Shown in pieces: positions 1 to 8,562 of a stretch of 64,000 nucleotides of DNA. Origin of the DNA: Roseateles_B sp041912595 (GTDB lineage: Bacteria; Pseudomonadota; Gammaproteobacteria; Burkholderiales; Burkholderiaceae_C); NCBI GenBank assembly GCA_041912595.1, contig JAYRMR010000001.1, positions 248,001 to 312,000 on the forward strand. The letters are read 5' to 3'. A program made the translations under genes and the position numbers. The first letter of the stretch is position 1. Each line of letters starts with the position of its first letter. The notes under the pieces are model-generated. The model worked only from the letters and a program-made list of their open reading frames with translations. It was not told where the DNA came from and made no database searches.

Positions 1-828
1 GGCTTCGTCGTCTTCCAGCTGGGCCAGCAGGCGGGACTGCTGAGCGATGCCCAGGCCTCGGCGCTGGTGGCGGCGGTGGCGCTGTCCCTCGGCTGCACGC
101 CCGCGCTGCTCGCCGCCGTCGACCGCTGGCTGCAGCCCCGGCTGAGCCGCCGCGGCGGTCCGGCCCTGGAGGAGATCCGGGAGCAGCAGCGGGCGCCCGT
201 CATCATCGCGGGCTTCGGCCGCTACGGGCAGATCGTCGGCCGCCTGCTCTACGCCAATGGCCACGAGGCGACGGTGCTGGAGCACGACGCCCACACGGTC
301 GAGGGGCTGCGGCGCTTCGACTGGCGGGTGTTCTACGGCGACGCCACGCGCCTGGACCTGCTGCGCACCGCGGGGGCCGAGACCGCCGGCGTGCTGGTCA
401 TCGCCGTGGACGACGTCGCGCAGAGCCTGGCCATCGCCGAGCTGGCCCGCGAGCACTTCCCGCAGCTGCAGGTGGTGGCGCGGGCGCGCAATGTGCAGCA
501 CTTCTACCGCCTGCAGGAGCTGGGCGTGCAGCACATCGAGCGCGAGACCTTCGAGTCTGCCCTGCTCAGCGGCCGCAGCGTGCTGGAGCTGCTGGGCGTG
601 GAGCCCGCGATGGCACGCCGCCAGGCCTGGCGCTTCCGGCAGCACAACAGCGCGCAGCTGCGCCTCATGGCCCAGCATCGCAATGACCAGGACCGGGTCG
701 TCGCCATGGTCAAGCAGGGCCGACAGCAGCTGGAGACGCTGATGGCCCAGGAACGCGAGGCCCGCGCCCAGGTGCGCCATCGCCATGGCTGGAATCCGGC
801 GGAGGGCGAGGAGCAACGGCCGGAGTGA
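1..828 (+). CDS. Kef-type potassium/proton antiporter, C-terminal part (5' end outside window)
   Basis: The frame is open from base 1, so the gene begins before the window; 275 residues are visible. Residues 1-40 look like the last membrane segment of a CPA2 antiporter. From about residue 66 there is an RCK/TrkA-N nucleotide-binding fold with the GFGRYG glycine motif, an acidic residue ending the second strand (VLEHD) and the later FGDAT-like turn (YGDAT). The end of the domain carries the ERETFESALLSG stretch typical of KefB/KefC. The family exchanges K+ for H+ at the inner membrane under ligand control. KefB and KefC cannot be told apart from this fragment. It has no functional link to the flagellar genes that follow. 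Confidence 0.85.
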   Translation, partial: GFVVFQLGQQAGLLSDAQASALVAAVALSLGCTPALLAAVDRWLQPRLSRRGGPALEEIREQQRAPVIIAGFGRYGQIVGRLLYANGHEATVLEHDAHTVEGLRRFDWRVFYGDATRLDLLRTAGAETAGVLVIAVDDVAQSLAIAELAREHFPQLQVVARARNVQHFYRLQELGVQHIERETFESALLSGRSVLELLGVEPAMARRQAWRFRQHNSAQLRLMAQHRNDQDRVVAMVKQGRQQLETLMAQEREARAQVRHRHGWNPAEGEEQRPE

Positions 829-883
829 CGGAGAGGGGAAGCGGACGAGAGGGCCCCGCCGGGACGGGCCGGCGGCTTGCGGC

Positions 884-889
884 GACAAT
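884..889 (+). promoter_or_regulatory. Candidate -10 element giving a leaderless start for the DUF1841 gene
   Basis: GACAAT lies six bases before the ATG at 896 and there is no Shine-Dalgarno-like sequence between them. With a normal -10 to +1 distance the transcript would begin at or next to the start codon. No clear -35 is visible. This is an inference from spacing only. Confidence 0.35.
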
Positions 890-895
890 GGCGCC

Positions 896-1327
896 ATGTT
901 TGCCCCGTCCCAGATCGAAGTCCGCCGGTTCTTCTGCAGCACCTACGCCAAGTGGCGGGACCGCCTGCCCCTGACGCCCATGGAGACGCTCGCCGCCCAG
1001 TGGATCGAGCAGCACCCGGAGTACCACGCCGAGCTGGCCGACGAGGAGCAGGCCGTGCAGGCCGTCTACACCGTCGAGGAGGGGCGCACCAATCCCTTCC
1101 TGCACCTGTCGATGCACCTGAGCATCAGCGAGCAGCACTCCATCGACCAGCCGCGCGGCGTGCGCCAGGCGCTGGACCTGCTGGCCGCCCGCAAGCAGTC
1201 CCTGCACGAGGCCCAGCACGTGGCGATGGACTGCCTGGGCACCATGATCTGGGAATCCCAGCGCAGCGGCCGCCCGCCGGACGGCCACGCCTACCTCGAG
1301 GCGCTGCGGCACAAGGCCACGCAGTAA
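896..1327 (+). CDS. DUF1841 family protein
   Basis: The 143-residue product starts MFAPSQIEVRRFF and carries features of DUF1841: a TPME(T)xAAxWI-like stretch near residue 25, an acidic middle (HAELADEEQ), the NPFLHLSMHLSISEQ segment, and the C-terminal GTMIWESQRSGRPPDG motif. It is a small, probably cytoplasmic protein of unknown function, widespread in beta- and gammaproteobacteria. The ATG at 896 is preferred over longer in-frame starts because homologues begin at this point and the upstream residues look like intergenic translation. It is followed directly by a strong terminator and has no operon partner here. Confidence 0.85.
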   Translation: MFAPSQIEVRRFFCSTYAKWRDRLPLTPMETLAAQWIEQHPEYHAELADEEQAVQAVYTVEEGRTNPFLHLSMHLSISEQHSIDQPRGVRQALDLLAARKQSLHEAQHVAMDCLGTMIWESQRSGRPPDGHAYLEALRHKATQ

Positions 1328-1354
1328 GTCCCCCCGGTCCAGGCCCGGAAATGC

Positions 1355-1382
1355 AAAAAGCCACGCGGAGCGTGGCTTTCTT
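1355..1382. terminator. Bidirectional terminator between DUF1841 gene and flgN
   Basis: A perfect 10-bp stem (AAAGCCACGC / GCGTGGCTTT) with a three-base loop is followed by TTTCTT on the plus strand and TTTTTGC on the minus strand. It sits between convergent genes and can end both transcripts. Confidence 0.85.
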
Positions 1383-1422
1383 GCGTGCGACGGGGTGATC
1401 AGCGGGGCGATCGGCGGGCTGA

Positions 1423-1857
1423 TCAGGCCTGGATGGAGCCGCCCAGGCTGCTCTTGCGCTCGTTCTTGCCGCTGGCGCCGTAGACACCACCCGGCTCGGG
1501 CGGGATCAGCACGTCGATGGCGCGGTCCAGCGCCGCATTGGCCCGGTTGAGGGATTCGCGCTGCGCCGCCACGCGGCCACCGGCCTGCACGAGGCGGTTG
1601 CGCAGCTGGGGTGGCACCTTGCCGTTGCGCGCTGCTTCCATGAAGCTGTTCATCGCGACCTGCAGCGCCTGGTGCAGGGCGGCCGAATGGGTCTCGATGG
1701 CCGGCGTGTCCCGGCGTGCGAGCGCCTCGCCCAGCAGGTTCAGGCAGTTCTCGACGTCGATCAGCGGCCGCTCCAGATCCTGGCTCAGCGCTTCGGGAGA
1801 CTCTTGGGGCGGCAGGGTGGACATGGCTGGATCCGCCTGTGGGCTGTGAAATGACAT
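1423..1857 (-). CDS. flgN: Flagellar export chaperone FlgN
   Basis: FlgN keeps the hook-filament junction proteins FlgK and FlgL soluble and delivers them to the export gate. The 144-residue product is almost entirely helical, has LIDVENCLNLLGEAL at about 32-46 and a polar amphipathic C-terminal half, and lacks any membrane segment. Similarity to known FlgN is weak, as usual for this family; the call rests mainly on size, helicity and position directly after flgM in an flgA-flgM-flgN unit. A second ATG at 1824, preceded by AGGCGG eight bases upstream, is an equally likely start and would give 133 residues. It ends convergent with the DUF1841 gene. Confidence 0.75.
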   Translation of the reverse strand: MSFHSPQADPAMSTLPPQESPEALSQDLERPLIDVENCLNLLGEALARRDTPAIETHSAALHQALQVAMNSFMEAARNGKVPPQLRNRLVQAGGRVAAQRESLNRANAALDRAIDVLIPPEPGGVYGASGKNERKSSLGGSIQA

Positions 1858-1884
1858 GGACGTCCGGGGTGCGGGGCAGCGGGC

Positions 1885-2217
1885 TCAGTGAGCGCCGACG
1901 CGACCGACCATCTCCCGGGCATTGGCAATGAGCTTGTCGGCGACGGCCTCGGCATTGATGCTGAACTTGCCTTCGCTGATCGCCTGGGAAATGCGCTGCA
2001 CCTTCTCGGCGTCGAAGCTGCCGTCGTCCGGCACACCCTGCAACATAGTGCTCGCGGTGCTGGACAGCGCCAGCTTGGCGCTCGCTTCCGGGGCATTTTT
2101 CACGGGACCGGCCTCGGAAGCACCCTTGCTGCGGCCGGCTTCCGCCGACGCCGGGCGCTCGGCGCCGGAGGCCAGGCCTGCGGCGGCGAGTTTGTCAGCG
2201 TTTTGACCGATTTTCAT
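1885..2217 (-). CDS. flgM: Anti-sigma-28 factor FlgM
   Basis: FlgM binds FliA (encoded at 29743-30456) and blocks late flagellar transcription until it is exported through the finished hook-basal body. The 110-residue product has the expected N-terminal MKIGQNADKL and a C-terminal sigma-binding region at about 70-105 (RISQAISEGKFSINAEAVA...KLIANAREM). The N-terminal half is disordered, Ala/Ser-rich and export-competent. The ATG at 2217 is chosen because GGAG lies six bases upstream; a TTG four codons further upstream overlaps that ribosome-binding site. A good sigma-28 promoter lies 49-75 bases upstream, consistent with the usual dual class-2/class-3 expression of flgM. Confidence 0.93.
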   Translation of the reverse strand: MKIGQNADKLAAAGLASGAERPASAEAGRSKGASEAGPVKNAPEASAKLALSSTASTMLQGVPDDGSFDAEKVQRISQAISEGKFSINAEAVADKLIANAREMVGRVGAH

Positions 2218-2265
2218 GATGTTCTCCAAGGACTGAGCTTGAAACCGCCCAGCCTGTTGGACGGT

Positions 2266-2292
2266 GTATCGGCCGGCCTGCGCCGGACTTGA
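2266..2292 (-). promoter_or_regulatory. Sigma-28 (FliA) promoter for flgM-flgN
   Basis: On the minus strand the sequence reads TCAAGTCC, 11 bases, GCCGATAC. This matches the sigma-28 consensus TAAAGTTT-N11-GCCGATAA at most key positions. It lies between flgA and flgM, so flgM can be transcribed apart from flgA. Confidence 0.8.
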
Positions 2293-2362
2293 GGCATTTC
2301 CCCGACGATACCAGTTGGACGCCCCCTGGGCACGGGGGTGAAGTGCGGACTTGGTGCATCGT

Positions 2363-3097
2363 TCACAACAGGACCTCCACTTCTCGCTCGCCGATGGCCC
2401 GGCCAGTCACGGTCCGGCCGTTCTCGAAGCGAACACGGACGTCCTGCCCCTCGATGCCCTGCCCCAGCGCCTGCCCTTCCCCGGCGATGGCGAAACCGTC
2501 ACCCCGGGCGATGACCTTGACCTGCGCGCCCGCGGCGAACCACTGGCGCTGGCGAAGGCGATCCGTCCGCAGCGCCTCGCCGGCCTGCAGCGGCCGGGCC
2601 AGGGTGCGCCCGACCAGGGCGGCGGTGTCGGTGTAGACGGCGCCCGGCTCGGCGGCCAGATCGACCTCGGCCAGGCGCAGGTGCTCGGCCGCCAGCGGCG
2701 TGCCGGCGTCCAGCGGTCCGGTGGCCACGAGGGCTGGCGCGATGACGTGCACGGTCAGGGGCAGCGTGACATTCCAGCGCGTCGGGCCCTCGACGCAGCG
2801 CAGACCGATGCGGGAGCGGCCCCACAGGCGCAGGCCCGGCAGCAGATAGGGTTCGGCGCGCTGGCAGGGAGCGAGGCGCAGGCGCGGATCGGCCTGCCCG
2901 AGCTCGACCATCACCCGGGCCGAGCTGCCCAGGCCCTGGTTCAGCTGCGTCACGGCGCTCGTGGCCGTCTGCTGGAGCAGTTGACGCCAGGCGTCCAGGC
3001 CCTGGCCCTGCGCGAGGGCGCCAACGCTGCACAGGCCAAGCAGCAGCGCCGCCAGCCATCTGGCGGTGCATTGCAGGAGCGTGGGCCGATTGCACAT
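2363..3097 (-). CDS. flgA: Flagellar P-ring assembly chaperone FlgA
   Basis: FlgA is a periplasmic chaperone that helps FlgI subunits form the P-ring around the rod. The 244-residue product starts with a Sec signal peptide (hydrophobic ALLLGLCSVGALAQ, cleavage likely near residue 30) and has a C-terminal SAF/ChapFlgA domain (about 120-244) including the PLDAGTPLAAEHL and GRTLARPLQAGEAL stretches and the final V(R)VRFENGRTVTGRA segment. The ATG at 3097 puts the signal peptide at the right place; an in-frame TTG 57 bases upstream is less likely. It heads the minus-strand flgA-flgM-flgN unit and is divergent from flgB, with a 193-bp shared control region (3098-3290) in which I cannot identify a firm FlhDC box. 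Confidence 0.93.
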   Translation of the reverse strand: MCNRPTLLQCTARWLAALLLGLCSVGALAQGQGLDAWRQLLQQTATSAVTQLNQGLGSSARVMVELGQADPRLRLAPCQRAEPYLLPGLRLWGRSRIGLRCVEGPTRWNVTLPLTVHVIAPALVATGPLDAGTPLAAEHLRLAEVDLAAEPGAVYTDTAALVGRTLARPLQAGEALRTDRLRQRQWFAAGAQVKVIARGDGFAIAGEGQALGQGIEGQDVRVRFENGRTVTGRAIGEREVEVLL

Positions 3098-3290
3098 GAT
3101 GGATCGGACTGTAGGCCTCGGCCGGGGCGGCCTTAGCGCCGAATTGAGCAGCAAAGCGCCGTCTTTTCCCGCTCATGTTTGGCGGACGGCCGCCCAACAA
3201 TGCCCACAACCCGTGCCATGGCGTCGACAGGGCCTGCAGCCGTATCGCAGAACCCGCCCTCGAAACCCGGCCCCGGCAAGGAGCGCTCCC

Positions 3291-3704
3291 ATGATCAACC
3301 GCCTCACCGATTCGCTGAATTTCCAGACCCAGGCCCTGGTGCTGCGGGCGGAGCGTCAGCAGCAGCTGGCCAGCAACATCGCCAACGCCGACACGCCGGG
3401 CTACCAGTCCCGCGACATCGACTTCAGCCGCGCGCTGAAGGAGGCCACGGGCGAGGTCGCCACCCCGGGCGCCCTGCAGACGACGCAGAGCCGCCACCTG
3501 GCGCCGCTCGCGGGCGCGCTGAGCCCCTCGGGCCGGGACTACGCCATGGCTGCCCAGACCAATCTGGACAGCAACACGGTGGACATGGACCGCGAGCGCG
3601 CCAGCTTCGCGGACAACGCCGTCAAGTACGAGGCCACGCTGCGCTTCATCAACAGCAGCGTGCGGACCACCCTGGATGCGATGAAGTCGCACAACGCGGC
3701 CTGA
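3291..3704 (+). CDS. flgB: Flagellar proximal rod protein FlgB
   Basis: FlgB is one of the proximal rod subunits exported across the inner membrane and placed on the MS-ring/FliE base. The 137-residue product has the rod/hook N-terminal motif ASNIANADTPGYQSRDIDF at about 25-45 and a C-terminal helix with YEATLRFINSSVRT. No signal peptide is present, as expected for a type III substrate. AAGGAG precedes the ATG with suitable spacing. It is first of the eleven-gene flgB-L run; flgC follows after 43 bases. Confidence 0.96.
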   Translation: MINRLTDSLNFQTQALVLRAERQQQLASNIANADTPGYQSRDIDFSRALKEATGEVATPGALQTTQSRHLAPLAGALSPSGRDYAMAAQTNLDSNTVDMDRERASFADNAVKYEATLRFINSSVRTTLDAMKSHNAA

Positions 3705-3747
3705 CGCCCGCACGGTCCGCTGAAGCAAGACGCCGCAGGAGAGCCCC

Positions 3748-4164
3748 ATGTCCATGTTCCAGATCTTCAATGTGTCCGGCAGTGCGGTCAGTGCGCAGAG
3801 CCAGCGCCTGAACGTGGTCGCCAGCAACCTGGCCAACGCCGACACCGTGGCCGGCCCGGACGGCCAGGCCTACAAGGCGCGCCAGGTGATGTTCCAGACG
3901 CAGCTCATGGGCGCCGGTCAGGACCCCGGCGCCGCGGGCGTGCGCGTGGCGCAGATTACCGAGGACCAGACCCAGGGCCGCCGGGTGCACGACCCCAAGC
4001 ATCCCCAGGCCGACGCCGAGGGCTACGTCACCTACAGCAACGTCAACAGCGTCGAGGAGATGGTCAACATGATCTCCGCCTCGCGCTCCTACCAGAACAA
4101 CATCGAGGTCATGACCACGGCGAAGAGCCTGCTGCTCAAGACCCTGCAGCTGGGCCAGTCCTGA
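3748..4164 (+). CDS. flgC: Flagellar proximal rod protein FlgC
   Basis: FlgC is a proximal rod subunit that pairs with FlgB and FlgF. The 138-residue sequence shows SAQSQRLNVVASNLANADT at about 10-30, the family's standard N-terminal motif, then YKARQVMF. The C-terminal conserved block reads YSNVNSVEEMVNMISASRSYQNNIEVM near 90-118. AGGAG stands eight bases before the ATG. Length and both ends agree with the family, so the gene appears intact. Confidence 0.96.
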   Translation: MSMFQIFNVSGSAVSAQSQRLNVVASNLANADTVAGPDGQAYKARQVMFQTQLMGAGQDPGAAGVRVAQITEDQTQGRRVHDPKHPQADAEGYVTYSNVNSVEEMVNMISASRSYQNNIEVMTTAKSLLLKTLQLGQS

Positions 4165-4190
4165 GCCCCACCCACGACACGAGGTAAGCC

Positions 4191-4856
4191 ATGGACTACA
4201 GCAACGTCATCAGCAACAGCAAGGTCACGGGCAGCAGCGCGAACACCACGCCGAGCGCCGCCCAGCAGGCCCAGGACACGCAGGACCGGTTCCTCAAGAT
4301 GCTCGTCGCGCAGATGAAGAACCAGGACCCCATGAACCCCATGGACAACGCGCAGGTCACCTCGCAGATGGCGCAGATCCAGACGGTCACCGGCATCAGC
4401 AACCTCAACGACAACATCAAGGCGCTGGGCTCCCAGTTCGGCCAGATGCAGGCGCTGCAGAGCGTGAACCTGGTCGGCCGCGAGGTGCTGGTGCCCGGCA
4501 GCAAGCTCAGCTGGAACGAGACCACCGCCAAGGCGCAGGGCTCGTTCGAGATCGCCAGCCCTGCCGACGCCGTGAAGCTGGAGGTGCTGGCGCCATCGGG
4601 CGCGGTGGTCGACACCGTGCAGCTCGGGGCCCAGGGCGCCGGTGTGCACGACTTCGACTGGAGCTCCGACAAGGTCGACGCCAGCTCGGGCGGCTACACC
4701 TTCCGCATCACCGCGAGCAAGGGCGCCAGCGTCCTGGCCAGCACCGCCTACGCCCATGACAAGGTCGTGGCCGTCAACACCGACGGCAGCAAGCTGCAGC
4801 TGCAGCTCGCCACCGTCGGCATGGTCGATTACAGCAGCGTCAAGCGGGTCGACTGA
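4191..4856 (+). CDS. flgD: Hook cap / hook assembly scaffold FlgD
   Basis: FlgD caps the growing hook and guides FlgE polymerisation; it is discarded when the hook is complete. In the 221-residue product, residues 30-60 contain the diagnostic DRFLKMLVAQMKNQDPMNPMDN, followed by QVTSQMAQIQTVTGI. The rest forms the FlgD Ig-like and Tudor-like domains, ending in VNTDGSKLQLQLATVGMVDYSSV. It sits 26 bases after flgC and 32 before flgE, the usual position. Confidence 0.96.
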   Translation: MDYSNVISNSKVTGSSANTTPSAAQQAQDTQDRFLKMLVAQMKNQDPMNPMDNAQVTSQMAQIQTVTGISNLNDNIKALGSQFGQMQALQSVNLVGREVLVPGSKLSWNETTAKAQGSFEIASPADAVKLEVLAPSGAVVDTVQLGAQGAGVHDFDWSSDKVDASSGGYTFRITASKGASVLASTAYAHDKVVAVNTDGSKLQLQLATVGMVDYSSVKRVD

Positions 4857-4888
4857 CCCCTGGAACACACTCTTTCGAAGGACACATC

Positions 4889-6220
4889 ATGGGCTTCCAG
4901 CAAGGTCTCTCCGGTCTCAACGCCGCCAGCAAGAATCTCGAGGTCATCGGCAACAACATCGCCAATGCCAACACCTACGGCGGCAAGTCCTCGCGGGCGG
5001 AGTTCGCCGACGTCTACGCCAGCGCCCTCAACGGCGCGGGCCAGAACCCCGTGGGCATCGGCACGAGCCTCGCCTCGGTGTCCCAGCAGTTCACGCAGGG
5101 CAACATCAGCACCACCGAGAACCCGATGGACATGGCCATCAACGGCTCGGGCTTCTTCCAGGTCAGCGACGACAAGAACCCCGTCATGTACACCCGCAAC
5201 GGCCAGTTCAAGGTGAGCCGCGACGGCTTCATCGTGAACAACGCCGGGCTCAAGCTGCTGGGCTATCCGGCCGACGGCACGGGCGTGATCCAGCCGGGCC
5301 TCGCGCAGCCGCTGCAGCTGCCCACCGCGGGCATCACGCCGCAGGTCACGAAGAACGTCTCGATGGAGTTCAACCTGGACTCCCGCGCCAAGAGCACGGC
5401 GCCCGGCGGCACCGGCGTGGGCATGAAGCTCAATGATCCGGCGACGTACAACAACGCCACCTCGATGACGATCTACGACGCCAAGGGCCAGAGCGTGGCG
5501 CTGACCTTCTACTTCCAGAAGAGCGACCCGACGCCCGCACCGCCCGATCCCAGCTCGACCACGACCTGGAACATCTACGCCACGGCCAACGGCAAGCCGC
5601 TGGAGGTCGATGCGGCCGGCACGGCGACGCCCGTCGACGCCGACGGCAACCCCACCGCGCCCTACACCACGCTGGTGTTCTCGGCCTACGACGGCTCCAA
5701 GCCAGTGAGCCCGACGGCGGACATCAACATGGACGTGCCGGTCTCCACCAATGCCGCCGGCGCCGCCACGCTGCCGATCGCCGGCATCAAGCTCAACATC
5801 CTGAAGACCACGGAAGGCGGCTCGAGCTTCGCCGTGACCGACGTCAAGCAGGACGGCTACGCGCCAGGCCAGCTGGCCGGCATCCAGATCGACAAGTCCG
5901 GGATCATCATGGCCCGCTACTCCAACGGCCAGTCCAAGCCCGCGGGGCAGGTGGAGCTCGCGACCTTCCGCAACACGCAAGGCCTGCAGCCCCTGGGCGG
6001 CAACGTCTGGGCGCGCACCTACGGGTCCGGCGATGCCGTCGTGGGCGTGCCGGGCGACGGCAACATGGGCGTGCTGCAGTCGGGCGCCCTCGAGGAATCG
6101 AACGTGGACATGACGGCCGAGCTGGTCAACATGGTCACGGCCCAGCGCGTCTACCAGGCCAACGCCCAGAGCATCAAGACGCTGGACCAGGTGCTGCAGA
6201 CGCTCGTGAACCTCCGTTGA
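4889..6220 (+). CDS. flgE: Flagellar hook protein FlgE
   Basis: FlgE builds the hook that joins rod to filament. The 443-residue product opens MGFQQGLSGLNAASKNLEVIGNNIANANTYG-like, has the hook/basal-body motif NPMDMAINGSGFFQVS near 83-98 and TRNGQFKVSRDGFIV near 105-120, and ends with the D0 helix NVDMTAELVNMVTAQRVYQANAQSIKTLDQVLQ. The central part (about 150-350) is the variable surface-exposed D1/D2 region. GAAGGA precedes the start. Both conserved ends are intact. Confidence 0.96.
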   Translation: MGFQQGLSGLNAASKNLEVIGNNIANANTYGGKSSRAEFADVYASALNGAGQNPVGIGTSLASVSQQFTQGNISTTENPMDMAINGSGFFQVSDDKNPVMYTRNGQFKVSRDGFIVNNAGLKLLGYPADGTGVIQPGLAQPLQLPTAGITPQVTKNVSMEFNLDSRAKSTAPGGTGVGMKLNDPATYNNATSMTIYDAKGQSVALTFYFQKSDPTPAPPDPSSTTTWNIYATANGKPLEVDAAGTATPVDADGNPTAPYTTLVFSAYDGSKPVSPTADINMDVPVSTNAAGAATLPIAGIKLNILKTTEGGSSFAVTDVKQDGYAPGQLAGIQIDKSGIIMARYSNGQSKPAGQVELATFRNTQGLQPLGGNVWARTYGSGDAVVGVPGDGNMGVLQSGALEESNVDMTAELVNMVTAQRVYQANAQSIKTLDQVLQTLVNLR

Positions 6221-6243
6221 TGCACTGAACCCGGGGGATCGTC

Positions 6244-6978
6244 ATGGACCGCATGATCTATCTGTCGATGGCGGGCGCGAAGGCAGCCATGCAGCGCCAG
6301 GACGTGCTGGCCAACAACCTCGCCAACGTCTCCACCAACGGCTTCCGGGCCGAGCTGGCGGCCTTTCGCGCCGTGCCCGTGCGCGGCGACGGCGCCAGCA
6401 CGCGGGCCTATGCGCTCGAGACCACCATCGGCTACAACCCCGACCCCGGCGTGATCAGCGCCACCGGCCGCAACCTGGACGTCGCCATGCGCGGCGACGC
6501 CTGGCTGGCCGTGCAGGGGCTGGATGGCACCGAGGCCTACACGCGGGCGGGCTCGCTGGACGTGAGCAGCGAAGGCCTGCTCGTCCTGCGCAACGGCCTG
6601 CCGGTGCTGGGTGACGGCGGCCCCATCAACGTGCCGCCCAACAGCGAGCTGAGCATCGGCAACGACGGCACGCTGACGGCCAAGGGCCCCACGGGCCGCC
6701 CCACGGCCATCGGCCGCCTGAAGCTGGTCACCCCCACGGCCGAGACGCCGTTGACCCGGGGCACCGACGGCCTCTTCCGCGCCGCCAACGGCGACCTGCC
6801 GGCCGACCAGGCCGCGCGACTGCAGGACGGCGCGCTGGAGGGCTCCAACGTGAGCGCCGTCGAGACCATGGTCAGCATGATCGCCGCGGCCCGCCAGTTC
6901 GAGCAGCAGATGAAGCTGCTGCAGATCGCCCAGACCCAGGGACAGACCAGCGCCAAGCTGCTGTCCAGCAACAGCTGA
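6244..6978 (+). CDS. flgF: Flagellar proximal rod protein FlgF
   Basis: FlgF is the third proximal rod subunit. The 244-residue product starts MDRMIYLSMAGAKAAMQRQDVLANNLANVSTNGF, which separates FlgF from FlgG, and has LDVAMRGDAWLAVQ at about 78-91. The C-terminal helix contains LEGSNVSAVETMVSMIAAARQFEQQMKLLQ. The ATG follows flgE by 23 bases with GGGGGA upstream. Length matches the family. Confidence 0.95.
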   Translation: MDRMIYLSMAGAKAAMQRQDVLANNLANVSTNGFRAELAAFRAVPVRGDGASTRAYALETTIGYNPDPGVISATGRNLDVAMRGDAWLAVQGLDGTEAYTRAGSLDVSSEGLLVLRNGLPVLGDGGPINVPPNSELSIGNDGTLTAKGPTGRPTAIGRLKLVTPTAETPLTRGTDGLFRAANGDLPADQAARLQDGALEGSNVSAVETMVSMIAAARQFEQQMKLLQIAQTQGQTSAKLLSSNS

Positions 6979-7011
6979 GCCTGAGGGCAAGGCTTCGAGA
7001 AGGACCCCGCC

Positions 7012-7794
7012 ATGATTCGCTCGCTCTGGATCGCCAAGACCGGCATGGAAGCCCAGCAGACCCAGCTGGACAACATCTCCCACAACCTGGCCAACGTCGG
7101 CACCAACGGCTTCAAGCGCAGCCATGCGGTGTTCGAGGACCTGATCTACCAGAACCTCCGCCAGAGCGGCGCCAACACGACCGAGCAGACGCAGCTGCCC
7201 ACCGGCCTGCAGCTGGGCCTGGGCGTGCGCACGGTCGCGACCTCGCGCAACTTCAGCCAGGGCAGCCTGCAGCAGACCACCGGCAACTTCGACATGGCGA
7301 TCAAGGGCAGCGGCTTCTTCCAGATCCAGATGCCGGACGGCACCACGGCCTACACCCGCGACGGCAGCTTCCAGCTGGACGCCAACGGCCAGGTCGTGAC
7401 CAACAATGGCTACACGGTCATGCCCGGCATCACGGTGCCGGCCAACGCCCTGAGCGTCACCATCGGCCAGGACGGCACGGTGAGCGCGACGGTGCCCGGC
7501 CAGACGCAGCCGCAGACGCTGGGCCAGATCCAGCTGGCGAACTTCGTGAACCCGGCCGGCCTGGAGCCCAAGGGCCAGAACCTCTTCACCGAGACCGCCG
7601 CCTCCGGCACGCCCAACGCCGGCGCCCCGAACGCCAACGGCATGGGCGCGATCCAGCAGGGCTTCGTCGAGACGTCCAACGTCAACGTGGTGGAGGAGCT
7701 GGTGCAGATGATCCAGACCCAGCGCGCCTACGAGCTCAACTCCAAGGCCGTGCAGACCTCCGACCAGATGCTGCAGAAGCTGGCGCAGATCTGA
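7012..7794 (+). CDS. flgG: Flagellar distal rod protein FlgG
   Basis: FlgG forms the distal rod that passes the P- and L-rings. The 260-residue product begins MIRSLWIAKTGMEAQQTQLDNISHNLANVGTNGFKRS, the classic FlgG N-terminus, then has GNFDMAIKGSGFFQIQ near 87-102 and YTRDGSFQLDANG. The C-terminal block is FVETSNVNVVEELVQMIQTQRAYELNSKAVQTSDQMLQ. At 260 residues it is exactly family length. GAAGGA lies upstream of the ATG. Confidence 0.97.
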   Translation: MIRSLWIAKTGMEAQQTQLDNISHNLANVGTNGFKRSHAVFEDLIYQNLRQSGANTTEQTQLPTGLQLGLGVRTVATSRNFSQGSLQQTTGNFDMAIKGSGFFQIQMPDGTTAYTRDGSFQLDANGQVVTNNGYTVMPGITVPANALSVTIGQDGTVSATVPGQTQPQTLGQIQLANFVNPAGLEPKGQNLFTETAASGTPNAGAPNANGMGAIQQGFVETSNVNVVEELVQMIQTQRAYELNSKAVQTSDQMLQKLAQI

Positions 7795-7839
7795 TCGCGC
7801 CTCGCTGACCCCCTCGCCCGCCGACTGAGAGGACTCCCC

Positions 7840-8520
7840 ATGCGCTCCCGCCTCGCCGCCCTGCCCGCCCTGTGCGCCATCGCCCTGCTGGGCGGCTGCG
7901 CCAGCACGATGAAGATGCCCCAGGTCGAGATGCAGAACACGCCCGTGGTGCAGATGCCGGCCGTGCCGCCGCAGACCGCGCTGAACGGGGCGATCTACCA
8001 GGCGGCGAGCTACCGCCCGCTGTTCGAGGACCATCGCGCACGCCTGGTGGGCGACACGCTGACCGTGCAGATCGCCGAGAAGGTGAGCGCGAGCCAGTCC
8101 TCCACCAGCGAGCTGGCCAAGAGCGGCGACCTGAGCGGCAGCCTCACCGCCCTGCCGGGCATCTCCGCCAACAGCTTCGGGCGGGCCACCGTGGGCGGCA
8201 CCTCGTCCAACAAGGCGGCCGGCAAGGGCGCGAACCAGAACACCAACGAGTTCACCGGCACCGTCACGGCCATCGTGACCGCCGTACTGCCCAACGGGCA
8301 CCTGCTGATCATGGCGGAGAAGCAGATCGGCGTGAACCAGAACGTGGACGTGCTGCGCTTCTCGGGCCAGGTGGACCCGCGTGCCATCCAGCAGGGCAAC
8401 GCCATCCCCTCCACGGCCATCGCGAACGTGCGCATCGAGCAGCGCGGGCGCGGCGCGCCGGGCGAGGCCCACGGAATAGGCTGGCTGTCGCGTTTCTTTT
8501 TGAGTCTTTCGCCGGTCTAA
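7840..8520 (+). CDS. flgH: Flagellar L-ring lipoprotein FlgH
   Basis: FlgH forms the outer-membrane L-ring. The 226-residue product has a lipoprotein signal peptide with lipobox LLGGC (lipidated Cys near residue 21). The FlgH body includes LFEDHRARLVGDTLTVQIAEKVSASQSS near 60-87, FTGTVTAIVTAVLPNGHLLIMAEKQIGVN and the terminal YxRFSGQVDPRAI-type segment. It ends with GIGWLSRFFLSLSPV, matching the family. GAGAGGA precedes the ATG. Confidence 0.96.
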   Translation: MRSRLAALPALCAIALLGGCASTMKMPQVEMQNTPVVQMPAVPPQTALNGAIYQAASYRPLFEDHRARLVGDTLTVQIAEKVSASQSSTSELAKSGDLSGSLTALPGISANSFGRATVGGTSSNKAAGKGANQNTNEFTGTVTAIVTAVLPNGHLLIMAEKQIGVNQNVDVLRFSGQVDPRAIQQGNAIPSTAIANVRIEQRGRGAPGEAHGIGWLSRFFLSLSPV

Positions 8521-8562
8521 AGTTTTCGCAAAATTGGTCGCAAGGCTACCCCTGCGACCATC